Source of the DNA: JACPTG01 sp964504135
GTDB taxonomy: Archaea > Nanobdellota > Nanobdellia > Woesearchaeales > UBA10216
Assembly (NCBI GenBank): GCA_964504135.1
Contig: CAZDCW010000002.1
Location: forward strand, 1 to 64,000
Reading direction: 5' to 3'
Length of the DNA: 64,000 nucleotides
In this document: piece after piece, positions 6,747 to 15,564 of the stretch
Layout of the letters: each line of letters begins with the position of its first letter
How positions within the stretch are numbered: position 1 is the stretch's first letter
Notes under the pieces: model-generated
Database searches by the model: none
What the model was told of the DNA's origin: nothing
The model's input: the letters and a program-made list of their open reading frames with translations, nothing else
Made by a program: the position numbers and the translations under genes

Positions 6747-8710
6747 TAAACCCGACAAGCCTGAACTCTGGAGTTTTTCCCAACTGGTGTCCTGGCTGCG
6801 TGATGCCAGGGACGCTAATCCATGCCAACCCAAGCGTCAAGGCAATTGAAACACTGAAGGAAGGGGAAAAAGTGCTGGGAAGTGACGGCAGATACCATAA
6901 AATCACTGAAATGGTGGTTCACCGGCACAAGGGAAAAATGTTCAGGATAAAGACCAAGTATTTTGGCGAAACAGTGGTTACTGATGACCATCCTGTGTAT
7001 GTCGGCAAAAGACGCAGGCTGAAGGCTGAAAATGCAACCATAGAGCTTTCATGGGAACGGGCGGACAAAATACAGGTTGGAGACTACATTCCTTATCCAA
7101 TACCAAAGGATGTGGTGGAAACCTGTTCACTGAAGCTTCCGGGCAGACTTTTCCAAGACAGAAAGAGCAAAGAGCTGCCGGAAAAAATTCCAGTGAATGA
7201 ATCATTTGCAAGGCTTGCCGGCTATTACCTGTCCGAAGGATACATAAAGAAAAGAGGAGCCATAAAAAATTTCATTGATTCAGAAATCATATTCACGTTC
7301 AACTCTGCAGAAAAGGCGCTTGCACAGGATGTAACTGATATTGCCCGCCAGTTGTTCGGGACAAAGGCCTCAACCAAAATACGTCAGCAAAAGCACACAA
7401 TTGACGTCAGTATATACTCTGCCAGGCTGGCAAGGGCCTTCCATGAATGGTTCGAAAGCGGCGCCAAAGAAAAAACAGTGCCGCACTTTATGATGCTTCT
7501 TCCACCCGCCTTGCAAAAAGAACTGCTGAAAGGATTATGGAGAGGCGATGGCTGGGTTCACCAAAAAAGGATGCGGGCAAGCTACAAGACAATCTCGCCC
7601 AGGCTGGCTGAGCAGGTAAAAATCCTCCTGCTGAGGCAAGGAATAGTTCCAACCATGTTAAGGGAGCCGGCAAGAGAAGGTCACCAGGAAGCATGGTCTG
7701 TCTGGGTGCTCGGCAAAAGGGATTTCCCTACCCTTGGAAAAATAATTGGCGAGGAAAGGGAAATGCCTGCAGGAAAAGGCGCATCCTCAATTATTGACCG
7801 GGACTATGCATTCCTCCCTGTCTCAGGCGTAAGCTCATTTGACTATGACGGGCCTGTTTATAACATGGAAGTTCAGGAGGTCCACAGCTATGTAAGCCGG
7901 AACGCTATACTGCATAACTGCGGGGATTTCGCCATCTTCGCCAGCGTTAAGAACAGCCTCGTCAAGCTGGACATGCCGATTGAAAAGCACTTCTTCGTCT
8001 TTGGAATAGGCTGCCATGGCCACATGGTGAACTTCATGAAGGCGTACGGGTTTGAAGGCCTGCACGGAAGGCCTTTGCCTGTTGCCGAAGGAGCCAGGCT
8101 CGCCAACCGCGACCTTAACGTGGTGGTTGTTTCAGGGGATGGCGATACTTATGGCGAGGGGATGAGCCACTTCATGCACATTATGAGGAGGAACTTTGAC
8201 ATAACCCTGATTGTGCACAACAACATGGTGTATGGGCTCACGATAGGCCAGGCGTCGCCCACTGCAGACTGCGGGTTCAGGTCAAGGTCAACCCCTGAAG
8301 GGCTGATAGAGCATCCTGTAAACCCAATCGCGCTGGCCATAGCAGGAGGGGCTACATTCGTGGCAAGGGGGTTTGCAGGCGACCCTGCGCACCTCACCAA
8401 TCTTATCATGGAGGCAATCAACCACCGCGGCTTTTCCCTCATAGACGTCTTCCAGCCCTGCGTGACATTCAACAGCGTAAACACATACCAGTGGTTCAGG
8501 GAGCGAATCTACAAGCTTGAGGAGAAAGGCCACAACCCATCAGACAAGATAGAAGCGATGAAAAGGGCTCTGGAGCCGGATAAGCTGCCCATAGGCGTAT
8601 TCTACAGGGAGCAGGCAAAGCAGTATGAGGAGCAGACTCCAACTCAGAAGAGCATAGTGAAGGAGCCGATTGAGGCCGACATAGGCGAGTTGCTGCAGTC
8701 GATGAGGTGA
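6743..8710 (+). CDS. korB: 2-oxoacid:ferredoxin oxidoreductase beta subunit, interrupted by an intein
   Basis: 655 residues as encoded; 281 residues after removing the intein, a normal beta-subunit length. The extein contains the thiamine diphosphate motif GDGD (SGDGDTYGEGMSHFMH) with NNMVYGLTIGQASPT downstream, and four cysteines that fit the [4Fe-4S] cluster: the WCPGC pair, GIGCHGH and FQPCVTFN. The start ATG overlaps the korA stop (ATGA), so the subunits are translationally coupled. A frame continuing upstream inside korA is a shadow. The protein must splice to be active because the intein lies inside the WCPGC motif. Regulation beyond coupling is not visible. Confidence 0.94.
   Translation: MINPTSLNSGVFPNWCPGCVMPGTLIHANPSVKAIETLKEGEKVLGSDGRYHKITEMVVHRHKGKMFRIKTKYFGETVVTDDHPVYVGKRRRLKAENATIELSWERADKIQVGDYIPYPIPKDVVETCSLKLPGRLFQDRKSKELPEKIPVNESFARLAGYYLSEGYIKKRGAIKNFIDSEIIFTFNSAEKALAQDVTDIARQLFGTKASTKIRQQKHTIDVSIYSARLARAFHEWFESGAKEKTVPHFMMLLPPALQKELLKGLWRGDGWVHQKRMRASYKTISPRLAEQVKILLLRQGIVPTMLREPAREGHQEAWSVWVLGKRDFPTLGKIIGEEREMPAGKGASSIIDRDYAFLPVSGVSSFDYDGPVYNMEVQEVHSYVSRNAILHNCGDFAIFASVKNSLVKLDMPIEKHFFVFGIGCHGHMVNFMKAYGFEGLHGRPLPVAEGARLANRDLNVVVVSGDGDTYGEGMSHFMHIMRRNFDITLIVHNNMVYGLTIGQASPTADCGFRSRSTPEGLIEHPVNPIALAIAGGATFVARGFAGDPAHLTNLIMEAINHRGFSLIDVFQPCVTFNSVNTYQWFRERIYKLEEKGHNPSDKIEAMKRALEPDKLPIGVFYREQAKQYEEQTPTQKSIVKEPIEADIGELLQSMR
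6797..7918 (+). mobile_element. Intein with LAGLIDADG homing endonuclease, in korB
   Basis: 374 residues, from a cysteine (start of CVMPGTLIH) to the asparagine in ILHN just before Cys+1. Block A is at the N-terminus; block B is VVTDDHPVY with the conserved T--H. Two LAGLIDADG-type motifs are present: LAGYYLSEGYI and, about 130 residues later, LLKGLWRGDGWV. Block F/G is VYNMEVQEVHSY to NAILHN followed by C. All catalytic residues for standard class 1 splicing (Cys1, block-B His, terminal His-Asn, Cys+1) are present. The acidic residues of both endonuclease motifs are glutamate and aspartate, so homing activity may be intact. Confidence 0.95.
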
Positions 8711-8723
8711 TGCTTGGGCTTGT

Positions 8724-8850
8724 TGCAAGGTGCTGTTTAATCTTTTAGTACCTTGGTATTGAACATTGCAAGGCAGTGCACGAAGCCGGGCCGTACACAT
8801 ACGATTCCCGAAAGGGGGATGATGAATCTGGGGTGGCCACAGGCTGCTGG
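8724..8850 (+). ncRNA. Structured RNA candidate, copy A
   Basis: The non-coding region after korB has a hairpin AAGGTGCT/AGTACCTT (8727-8734 with 8747-8754), followed by a 75-base core (8774-8848) that closely matches a second copy at 44330-44404. Within the core both copies keep an initial CAGTGCACGAA, a small hairpin (here CGTA-CACA-TACG), a second hairpin with C-rich and G-rich arms (here CCC-GAAA-GGG), the block TGAATC and a 3' block GCCACAGGCTGCT. GCC (8790-8792) can pair with GGC (8842-8844) to close the core. A T-rich stretch follows at 8861. I know no named family matching it. Confidence 0.5.
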
Positions 8851-8917
8851 TTGTTAATGGTTTTTTAAGTGATTTCTGCGGATAAACATTATAAGCAGGG
8901 TTTAGTCCCTCTGAGGG

Positions 8918-9610
8918 GTGAAGGACCCTGTCCAAAGGCTGGAAGGAATACTGCAGCAGGCAGAGCGGCTGGCGCGAACCGAGCCTGCGCCCAATGCGCA
9001 GGGCTACATCGACTACATGCTCAGGGTTAGAATTTTTTTCAGTCAGGCCAGGCTGCTGGACGATTCTCCCAGCACTGAAGGAACAATAAGGAAAATCGCC
9101 TGTATGGCTTACCAGCAAGTTGTCTGTTCGGCGCTTGAGGCTGCTGCCAAGGATCTGAGCTTGCACCCGTCGCATTTGATGGTGCACAATCCTAAAAGCC
9201 CTGCCTTCATGACTTACATCAAATTTGCAAGGCTGTACGCGGCAGAGTCGCCATGCAGGGAAACAGCAGTTGAAGAGGCCAATGCAGCTATCAGCGAAGT
9301 ATACCGCAAGTGGGCAATCAGGCTGCTTGAGCGTGCAAACTACATAGTCAAAGCCAGACTGATACCGCACAAGATGCCTCCAGTTATGCTGGAGGCGAAG
9401 CTGGACTTCTGCCTCACCCTGGCGGTGCAATGCGCTGAGAGGTCTGGGGATGGCGACGCCCTGAAACAGGCCAGGCAGCAGGCGGCCAGCTTATACCAGG
9501 CAGCCTCGGACCACTTTTCCACCGCAGCTGAAAGGCTCCAGGGCAGTCCAAAGCGTCGTGAAGCATACCTTGCAAGGGCGCAGAGGTTTGCAGAGAGGGC
9601 CGCAGCGTAA
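8918..9610 (+). CDS. Hypothetical all-helical protein
   Basis: 230 residues, alanine-rich and helical throughout, with no membrane segment or signal peptide; not recognised. Starts with GTG about 25 bases after a TATA-like CATTATAAG (8888-8896), so probably leaderless, although a GAGGGG lies just before the start. The repeated hydrophobic spacing suggests a helical-hairpin (TPR-like) solenoid, but no repeat consensus is clear. It stands alone, between the RNA candidate and a convergent unknown gene. Confidence 0.6.
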   Translation: MKDPVQRLEGILQQAERLARTEPAPNAQGYIDYMLRVRIFFSQARLLDDSPSTEGTIRKIACMAYQQVVCSALEAAAKDLSLHPSHLMVHNPKSPAFMTYIKFARLYAAESPCRETAVEEANAAISEVYRKWAIRLLERANYIVKARLIPHKMPPVMLEAKLDFCLTLAVQCAERSGDGDALKQARQQAASLYQAASDHFSTAAERLQGSPKRREAYLARAQRFAERAAA

Positions 9611-9726
9611 CTCCTGTCTTTCAGACATTTTCCTCGCCTTTTTGAAAAACTTCTTATTGTGATTGCTTACTTTTACAATGCCGTGGCAGGAATAGAAGCA
9701 AAGCTGATTGTTCTGGAATAACTGAT

Positions 9727-10764
9727 TTAATGCCCGGCACCCTGATGCACCTTGTAATCCGACTCCCTGACTCCAAAGCCCTCAGGGGCCTCACCGTAAT
9801 AAGTGAGCAGCATCCTCTTGTCGCCGTGGTGCTCAACCACCCTGCCGGAGAACTTTGAGGCGTCTGCCCCAAACCCGCGTGAATGCGTTCTGCCGTTGAA
9901 AATAATCCCCTCTCCGAGAAGAATAACCGTGTCGTCCCTTGTTCGCCTGTTCACAACCATTGAGGCGGTGAGGTGTGCCACTCCGTGCGTGTCCATCTCA
10001 GCGGCGAAGGCAGGCAGGGAAGCCTCAAGCCCGCGGACTGCAAGCAGCGCAGAGGCCACCGCAGCAGTGATGTCCTCCCCGGTCTCTGCAATTACGCCCC
10101 TTCTTAGAGTCCTGACATTTTCTTCGCCCAGGCTTGACAAAATGCGGCTGTGGTCTGCATTGGACAGGTCAGCATGGTTAAGCGCCGCCATGACTGCGCC
10201 GCATGCAGCCCTTTGGCCGCGGTACGCCGATTCTCTGGTCATCCCGAATGAGGTCGCCTTGTCTGAGTCCAGGCGGCCCACATGCGTCTGGATGTCAAAG
10301 CTGTATAAAATCCCCGAGCACGGGTTTCCGGCGTAAAGTGCTGACCTGATGGCCTCGTCCACGGCATGGCTTACTGTGACCTCCGCTATTGTCCGGGCGT
10401 CAATGACTCCGCCCCCTGCGGGAAAGTGGCGCTCAAACCTCGGAAGGCCAACCTCAGACATCATTCCAAACCTCCTTCCTATGTCGTTGAGGTAGGTGAA
10501 GTGAGCCTCATCCTGGACCCGGTCAACGCAGCTGCTGTGGGCGAGCGCTGTAACCATGCATGGCATCTGGAAGGTGGCGGCAGAATGTTTGGGGTTCAGC
10601 CGCATCTCGTCATTGATAATCTGGAAGCCCCGGGCGAGATGAAAGCGTGCCTCGGCAACCCTGTCAAGGTAGATATGGTGGGCGTGCCTCTCCATGCCAA
10701 AGGCCGCGGGTTCTGCCAGAATGCGGGCAACGTTGTCTTGAATCATTCCGGGTGAAAAGTCCAT
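9727..10764 (-). CDS. Hypothetical 345-residue protein
   Basis: Not recognised. The sequence is soluble in character, with scattered histidines near the N-terminus (RHAHHIYLDRV) and a C-terminal part rich in small residues (LLGEGIIFNGRTHSRGFG). I start it at ATG 10764 (MDFSPGMIQDN) because a TATA-like TTTAATATCC (about 10790-10799) lies just upstream; the open frame extends to 10851, across that element. Another unassigned large soluble protein occurs at 28066-29490, but I see no clear similarity between them. Confidence 0.55.
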   Translation of the reverse strand: MDFSPGMIQDNVARILAEPAAFGMERHAHHIYLDRVAEARFHLARGFQIINDEMRLNPKHSAATFQMPCMVTALAHSSCVDRVQDEAHFTYLNDIGRRFGMMSEVGLPRFERHFPAGGGVIDARTIAEVTVSHAVDEAIRSALYAGNPCSGILYSFDIQTHVGRLDSDKATSFGMTRESAYRGQRAACGAVMAALNHADLSNADHSRILSSLGEENVRTLRRGVIAETGEDITAAVASALLAVRGLEASLPAFAAEMDTHGVAHLTASMVVNRRTRDDTVILLGEGIIFNGRTHSRGFGADASKFSGRVVEHHGDKRMLLTYYGEAPEGFGVRESDYKVHQGAGH

Positions 10765-10880
10765 GCTGAGGCGGGGATTAAAGCCGGATATTAAATTCTT
10801 TGGTACCCGCTTCATCAGGAAGTTCGTGTGCTTCACTTGAAAGGCGAGCAATCTATGAAAGCAGGAAGGGCAAGAAGTAG

Positions 10881-11228
10881 TTATTTGTAACCAAATTTTT
10901 TGTCGTAATCCTTATGATTCAAAATGTCAAGGACAAAAGCAACAATTTCAATCTGACTTTCTCCATCTGTTAATGCGTATAACATTCTCCAAAAACTGGG
11001 CAGTTCTACTCTGAATAAATTTGTAGCTTCATATTTTGTTTTGTATTCATCTGGAATCAGTTTTTTGGCAATTGGCTCTCCGTAATGAACATTTGCCTTA
11101 ATCAGTCCCGCTTTTTTATTGATGGCGTTTAGAATTGACCTGTCAACTTTTGAATTTGGAGCAATTTCGTTTAGGTGTTTGTATACTTCTTCAGCCTCTG
11201 GAGAAAAAATTACCCTTGCTTTTTTCAT
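10881..11228 (-). CDS. RelE/ParE-type toxin
   Basis: 115 residues with the RelE-like sequence pattern: an N-terminal FSPEAEEVYKHL helix, a basic middle, and strands ending in LFRVELPSFWRMLYAL and IEIVAFVLDILNHKDYDKKFG, the conserved C-terminal region with His, Lys and Tyr of ribosome-dependent mRNA interferases. It overlaps the upstream gene by four bases, the usual toxin-after-antitoxin layout. The target mRNA cleavage is inferred from the family. AT-rich compared with neighbours, suggesting acquisition. Confidence 0.75.
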   Translation of the reverse strand: MKKARVIFSPEAEEVYKHLNEIAPNSKVDRSILNAINKKAGLIKANVHYGEPIAKKLIPDEYKTKYEATNLFRVELPSFWRMLYALTDGESQIEIVAFVLDILNHKDYDKKFGYK

Positions 11229-11509
11229 AATTCAAGGCCTTCCTTTATCGCTTTCCTTATTTTTTGATTCGTATTGTGGATCCACGTAATTCCTTTCATT
11301 GTTACCGCTATTTTGTTACTCTCTTCCAAATATTCAAGAATTAATTTGAGAGTGTTGTGATTTATTTGCTTGGGAAGTTTTCTTTTGAGTTGGGCAACTG
11401 AAATTACACTTTCGTCCATATTTTTAAATGCTTCTTCAACCATAAAGACCGTATTTAGAGTAGGCGAATGTTCTACTTTCCTTCTTTCCATCAATTCAGC
11501 CATTTTCAT
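11225..11509 (-). CDS. Antitoxin with winged-helix-like domain
   Basis: 94 residues from ATG 11509. The middle (VISVAQLKRKLPKQINHNTL then LILEYLEESNKI) reads as a winged helix-turn-helix, and the C-terminal basic tail would contact the toxin. It precedes and overlaps the RelE-type gene by four bases. A 14-base perfect palindrome (11519-11532) lies between its TATA box (ATTTAAATATAAGC, about 11547-11560) and the start, where a repressor would block transcription, so autoregulation is likely. Confidence 0.7.
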   Translation of the reverse strand: MKMAELMERRKVEHSPTLNTVFMVEEAFKNMDESVISVAQLKRKLPKQINHNTLKLILEYLEESNKIAVTMKGITWIHNTNQKIRKAIKEGLEL

Positions 11510-11518
11510 CACAAAGTA

Positions 11519-11532
11519 TTATTAGCTAATAA
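11519..11532 (-). promoter_or_regulatory. Palindromic operator of the RelE-type toxin operon
   Basis: TTATTAGCTAATAA is a perfect 14-base palindrome placed between the minus-strand TATA box and the antitoxin start. This is the classic position for an autoregulatory site. Binding is inferred. Confidence 0.5.
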
Positions 11533-11621
11533 CTGATTAACACTAGCTTATATTTAAATGTTTCTGACATGAAAATTTTATGAGCATCAATTTTATAAAT
11601 CCCAAGCTGGCTTAATCACAG

Positions 11622-14390
11622 ATGGAAAAAGAATGGGTGCTCCTTCTTGTTGCAGCGATTGGTGCAGTGTTGCTGGCCACTTTCGGGCCAAACCAGGGCG
11701 TAACTGGCCATGTAACATACGAGCAGCGGCAACGCCTGTGGGACTTCAGCACTCCAGGCGACTACCAGTACAATTCATCAATAAACATCAGCGGTGGAGT
11801 CAGGCTGGCTGTTGTTACGGTAACCAGCATCCAGTACGACAGCACAACAAACCAAAGCAAGGCAATAAATGCCCTGCTTGTTGATGATGAAAATGAAACA
11901 GAGGATGCACTGGCCATGATAGCGGCTGTTGACAATTCCCACGCCTCCCTAAGCAAGAATAAGGCACTGGACATCACCTTCAGCCATGCCCTGGGCAACG
12001 GCGACAACATCAGCATCTACATGGGTCCAAGCAAGGCTGACAAGCTGAGAATCTGCCTTTCCTCAGGCTGCGCAAGCCCTGGCTACGGCGAGGTAAGCCA
12101 TTCAAAAGACAAGGGATGGTACACAATCACCCTGGCAGGGCTTCCATACCAAACGGCAGGCATAACCCTCGACTCAGACAGCACAGTGAAAGTTGACTAT
12201 GTTGAGGCAAATTACACAGACCAGTATGCATTTTATGTATACAGCAATTCATACGCTGCTGCCGGTGAAATACAGAGCGCAGACTTCACGCCCTCCTCCA
12301 TGGACAAGTGGGGCAATTTCAGCGCATCAGCAGTGCTAAACGGGCAGGCTGTTGAATACTATTATTCCACTGATTCAGGCAGCACATGGTCTGTGGCAGG
12401 GCAGGATTTGTCAGCAGCAGCTGCAGGAAAAATCATGTTCAAGGCAATTCTGAAGGGCAGCGGCGTGGAAACGCCTGTGCTTATGGCAATCGCGGCAAAC
12501 TATTCCAGGGCAAACTGCACTGAGTCGTGGCAGGCAGCCTACGGCCAGTGTCTTCCAAACGACAGCAGGCAAAAGATATACGCAGATGCAAACACCTGCG
12601 GCACAAGCGATGGAATCCCCGCCGACAACGGCACTTACGGCGCATGCGACTATTGCACGCCAAATCTGCTGCTTCGCAACACCAGCTGCCTTAGGAATGA
12701 CACGCTTGTCATGTGGGCTGAGGATTTAAACAGCTGTTATGGCCAGACGCTTCTTGAGTCTGACAGGGTGCCCGCAAATACGACCTTTGGCTGTGACTTC
12801 TGCACTCCGCTTTGGACTGAATTCAATGGCAGTTGCCTTGTTAATGACACAATCATCTCATACTACCTGGACTCCAGCTTATGCTACAATAAAACAGGCC
12901 TGCAGTCAGACAACAGCCATCCGTCAAACAAAAGCTACCTATGCGACTTCTGCGCTCCATCCTGGACCTGCCGCTCTTACGGAAGCTGCGCAGGCGGCTT
13001 CAGGCAATGCACAAACATAACAGACATTAACAGTTGCTATGGCAAAAGCCTGCTTCTGTCCGACACTTATAGCGGCAACGGCTCAGAATTCCAACAGTCG
13101 TGCAGCAGCCAGCCCCGGCTCGCAGGCTATAACATGCCAGAGGCAGCCACAGGAATCCTTACAGTGACGGCCAGGATAATCAATGAAACCGAAGTTAACA
13201 CGAGCGTGACGCTTTATAGGGAAGGGCAGGTTGCTTTGAATGAGGCGGGGCAAAACGTAAATGGAACATTCAACTATACCTTCAACTTAAGCAGACTCGC
13301 AGGGCTGTTCATAGCAAAATTGCACATCGGCAGCGAGAACAACACCCTCGGAGCCGTGGCAATCTCCAAAGTGGCTGAGGTTAAAACAGAAAACGCAACA
13401 GGCCAGGCAACCCTCACATCATCAAACACCACGGCGAGGATAAAATACTCGGATAACATCACCCGGCAGGTATATATGGCGGAGTACAATGAGAGCCCGG
13501 TCAACATAAGCACTGAAGCCATGCCGCTGGAAAAATTTGTTGAAATAACCCATTCGGCTGAGGCAAACGTCTCCAGCGCGGAAATCACAATAGCCTATGA
13601 TGAGCATGCGGCTATTGATGAGTCAACGATAAAAGTATATTACTACAACGAGACATCCGCAAATTGGCAGGCGGAAAACTCAACAGTAAACACAACGGCA
13701 AACAGGGTCACGGCTAACGTAACTCACCTCAGCCTCTTTGGCGCCTTCGGCCAGCAAAGGCAGGCTGGGCCGACCGCAATTGCCGCTCCCTCATCCAGCG
13801 CAGGCTCCTCTTCAGGCGGCTCAGCAGGAAGCACATCCACAGGCGGAACGCCACCAAGGCAGGCCAGCAGGCAGCAGGCACCACAGGAGGTGCGGCAGCC
13901 TTCACCGCAGAAAAAACCAGGCAAGCCGCAGCCGGAAAATTGCACTGATATTCAGCTTATTGGCCTTCCTGACCAAATCTACATTGCAGACCAGTCCAGC
14001 TTTCAGGCAACCATTGCTTCGGTTTCACAATGCGATGGGCATGAATTCAGGTTTGTTGCAGCAGCGAAGCTCAGCGGGAAAATTGAGTTAAGGTACGGCT
14101 CATCCCTGCCATCAACTTTGCTGATCACTCCCAGGCAGGCAAATGCCACCAAGGCTGATTCTCCCGGCGGCTTCGCGGTTAAGTCCAGCCAGCCAAGGCT
14201 AATGCAGGCCACAGGGAACCTCACTGCTTATGCATATTCAGCAGGCAGGCTGGTGTATGAGAGGCAGATACCTGTTACAGTGGAGTATTATGAGCTTGAG
14301 GAACAGCAGAAAGCTGAACTCCCGGCTCTGGTTATTGGTCTCGCTGCCGCCGGCCTGATTGTGCTGGCACTCTTGGTCAGGAAAAGGTGA
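11622..14390 (+). CDS. Large surface glycoprotein with cysteine-rich repeats and C-terminal anchor
   Basis: 922 residues. An N-terminal hydrophobic signal segment (residues 5-22) is followed by a long extracellular region rich in N-x-S/T sequons. Residues about 295-480 hold at least three imperfect cysteine-rich repeats (DFCTP or DFCAP, then a spacing of Cys with C-NDT and SCYG). Around residues 640-710 there is a beta-rich domain like those preceding PGF-type surface anchors (EITIAYDEHAAIDESTIKVY). A Ser/Gly/Pro-rich linker (720-770) and a last beta domain precede a C-terminal membrane helix (ALVIGLAAAGLIVLALL) and RKR. Probably exported by Sec and displayed on the cell surface. TATA (TTTTATAAAT, about 11591-11600) implies a leaderless mRNA. 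Confidence 0.8.
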   Translation: MEKEWVLLLVAAIGAVLLATFGPNQGVTGHVTYEQRQRLWDFSTPGDYQYNSSINISGGVRLAVVTVTSIQYDSTTNQSKAINALLVDDENETEDALAMIAAVDNSHASLSKNKALDITFSHALGNGDNISIYMGPSKADKLRICLSSGCASPGYGEVSHSKDKGWYTITLAGLPYQTAGITLDSDSTVKVDYVEANYTDQYAFYVYSNSYAAAGEIQSADFTPSSMDKWGNFSASAVLNGQAVEYYYSTDSGSTWSVAGQDLSAAAAGKIMFKAILKGSGVETPVLMAIAANYSRANCTESWQAAYGQCLPNDSRQKIYADANTCGTSDGIPADNGTYGACDYCTPNLLLRNTSCLRNDTLVMWAEDLNSCYGQTLLESDRVPANTTFGCDFCTPLWTEFNGSCLVNDTIISYYLDSSLCYNKTGLQSDNSHPSNKSYLCDFCAPSWTCRSYGSCAGGFRQCTNITDINSCYGKSLLLSDTYSGNGSEFQQSCSSQPRLAGYNMPEAATGILTVTARIINETEVNTSVTLYREGQVALNEAGQNVNGTFNYTFNLSRLAGLFIAKLHIGSENNTLGAVAISKVAEVKTENATGQATLTSSNTTARIKYSDNITRQVYMAEYNESPVNISTEAMPLEKFVEITHSAEANVSSAEITIAYDEHAAIDESTIKVYYYNETSANWQAENSTVNTTANRVTANVTHLSLFGAFGQQRQAGPTAIAAPSSSAGSSSGGSAGSTSTGGTPPRQASRQQAPQEVRQPSPQKKPGKPQPENCTDIQLIGLPDQIYIADQSSFQATIASVSQCDGHEFRFVAAAKLSGKIELRYGSSLPSTLLITPRQANATKADSPGGFAVKSSQPRLMQATGNLTAYAYSAGRLVYERQIPVTVEYYELEEQQKAELPALVIGLAAAGLIVLALLVRKR

Positions 14391-14468
14391 TTTAGCAAGA
14401 CATTAAGCCAGGCCAAAATGTTCCAGAATGCCAATGACGCCATTTTCATCGGGTTCATTATTCCATCC

Positions 14469-14810
14469 TTATAGCCCCAAGCTTATTCTTAATGCTTCAT
14501 CGACTTTCCGAACTGTATCCTCATCCAGCCTGCCAATTTTCCTTGTTAGCCTGACTTTGTCAATCGCTCTTATTTGATTTAGCAGAATTTTTGAAATCTT
14601 GTCCAGGCCTGTTCCTTTAGGCAGGAATACTTCAAAGGGAAAAATTTTTTCTGTTTTTTGGGAGGTTATCGGCGCGACAATGGTGATTGGACTGTACTTG
14701 TTCCCTATGTCATTTTGTATTATCAATCCAGGCCGGACTTTTTTTATTTCATGGCCTATGGTTGGGTCAAGATTAACAAGCCAAATATCCCCCCTTTTTA
14801 TTTCAAGCAT
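14469..14810 (-). CDS. mazF: MazF/PemK-type endoribonuclease toxin
   Basis: 113 residues beginning with the family signature RGDIWLVNLDPTIGHEIKKV and RPGLIIQND, then TIVAPITSQ, which carry the catalytic arginine and threonine positions of MazF. It cleaves single-stranded RNA at short sequences in known members. The start codon overlaps the antitoxin stop by one base (TGATG), so translation is coupled. Confidence 0.92.
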   Translation of the reverse strand: MLEIKRGDIWLVNLDPTIGHEIKKVRPGLIIQNDIGNKYSPITIVAPITSQKTEKIFPFEVFLPKGTGLDKISKILLNQIRAIDKVRLTRKIGRLDEDTVRKVDEALRISLGL

Positions 14811-15028
14811 CAGTCTGAATCAGCAGAAGCCGAGTCCCAGTCCTTTAATGTTTCAAGCTCGTCCTTGCCTATTGCCTTGTAACCTGCAATAAGCTCATCC
14901 TTGAGGTTTTTCTTTTTTGCACTGGAAACAAGCTTTGCGATAACTTCATCATAGGTCTCCCTGTCTGATTTAATTTCATCCAGAGAGGTCTTTGTTTCAT
15001 TCCTTATTTTAACAGTCGTTACAGTCAT
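14810..15028 (-). CDS. Antitoxin of the MazF module
   Basis: 72 residues. The N-terminus (TVTTVKIRNETKTSLDEIK) has the beta-strand plus helix pattern of ribbon-helix-helix DNA-binding antitoxins; the acidic C-terminus (DWDSASADSD) suits toxin neutralisation. It lies immediately upstream of mazF. Paired GTATAC sites lie directly before its start codon. Confidence 0.8.
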   Translation of the reverse strand: MTVTTVKIRNETKTSLDEIKSDRETYDEVIAKLVSSAKKKNLKDELIAGYKAIGKDELETLKDWDSASADSD

Positions 15029-15029
15029 A

Positions 15030-15046
15030 GTATACTGTTAGTATAC
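15030..15046 (-). promoter_or_regulatory. Paired GTATAC operator of the MazF operon
   Basis: Two GTATAC palindromes (15030-15035 and 15041-15046) are 11 bases apart, one helical turn, between a TATA-like TTTAAAAAG (about 15050-15058 minus) and the antitoxin ATG at 15028. The spacing would let two ribbon-helix-helix dimers bind side by side. Autoregulation is inferred. Confidence 0.5.
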
Positions 15047-15073
15047 CGGCTTTTTAAATTTATTCTTTTTTTA

Positions 15074-15478
15074 TCAGAATAGTTCTTTTCCAAGGAGAGC
15101 ATTCTCCAGGCTGAATTTCCCGGCGCCAAAGGCCAGGGTTGCAAGGAACGCCAGCATAAACAGGAGGGCAGGTTCGCCCTGGTTTGTAAGTGGATTCCAG
15201 CCGCCCGCTGAAATGTGTCCCATGAAATAGGCCACAGCCATTTCTATGACGCCAAAAAGGGAGGCGAGGCGAGTCAGCACCCCAAATGCCAATGCAGGCC
15301 CGATAAGCGCCTCAGCCATGCCCGCATACCACGGCAGTGTTCCAAAGGCAGCAGGCCCTCCGGGCATTCCCCATAGGCCAAGCAGTTTCATCAGCCCATG
15401 CATGAGGAACAATACTCCGATTCCTGCGCGAAAGGCAGCATACAGGTAATCCCTGTGTTTGGTGTCCAGGTATGCCAT
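15074..15478 (-). CDS. DoxX-family membrane protein
   Basis: 134 residues with four hydrophobic segments. The N-terminal RAGIGVLFLMHGLMKLLGLW and the GGWNPLTNQGEPALLFMLAF segment match the DoxX family, whose members are quinone-linked or redox-stress membrane proteins of poorly known activity. TATA (TTATATAAATA, about 15500-15510) is about 25 bases upstream of the ATG, implying a leaderless transcript. No partner genes are adjacent. Confidence 0.8.
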   Translation of the reverse strand: MAYLDTKHRDYLYAAFRAGIGVLFLMHGLMKLLGLWGMPGGPAAFGTLPWYAGMAEALIGPALAFGVLTRLASLFGVIEMAVAYFMGHISAGGWNPLTNQGEPALLFMLAFLATLAFGAGKFSLENALLGKELF

Positions 15479-15564
15479 GATTGGCAGCGTAAAACACCAG
15501 GCTTATATAAATATGCTTAATCAGAAATCAGGAATTCCGTTTTCCAGCAGGCTCGCTTTGTCTA

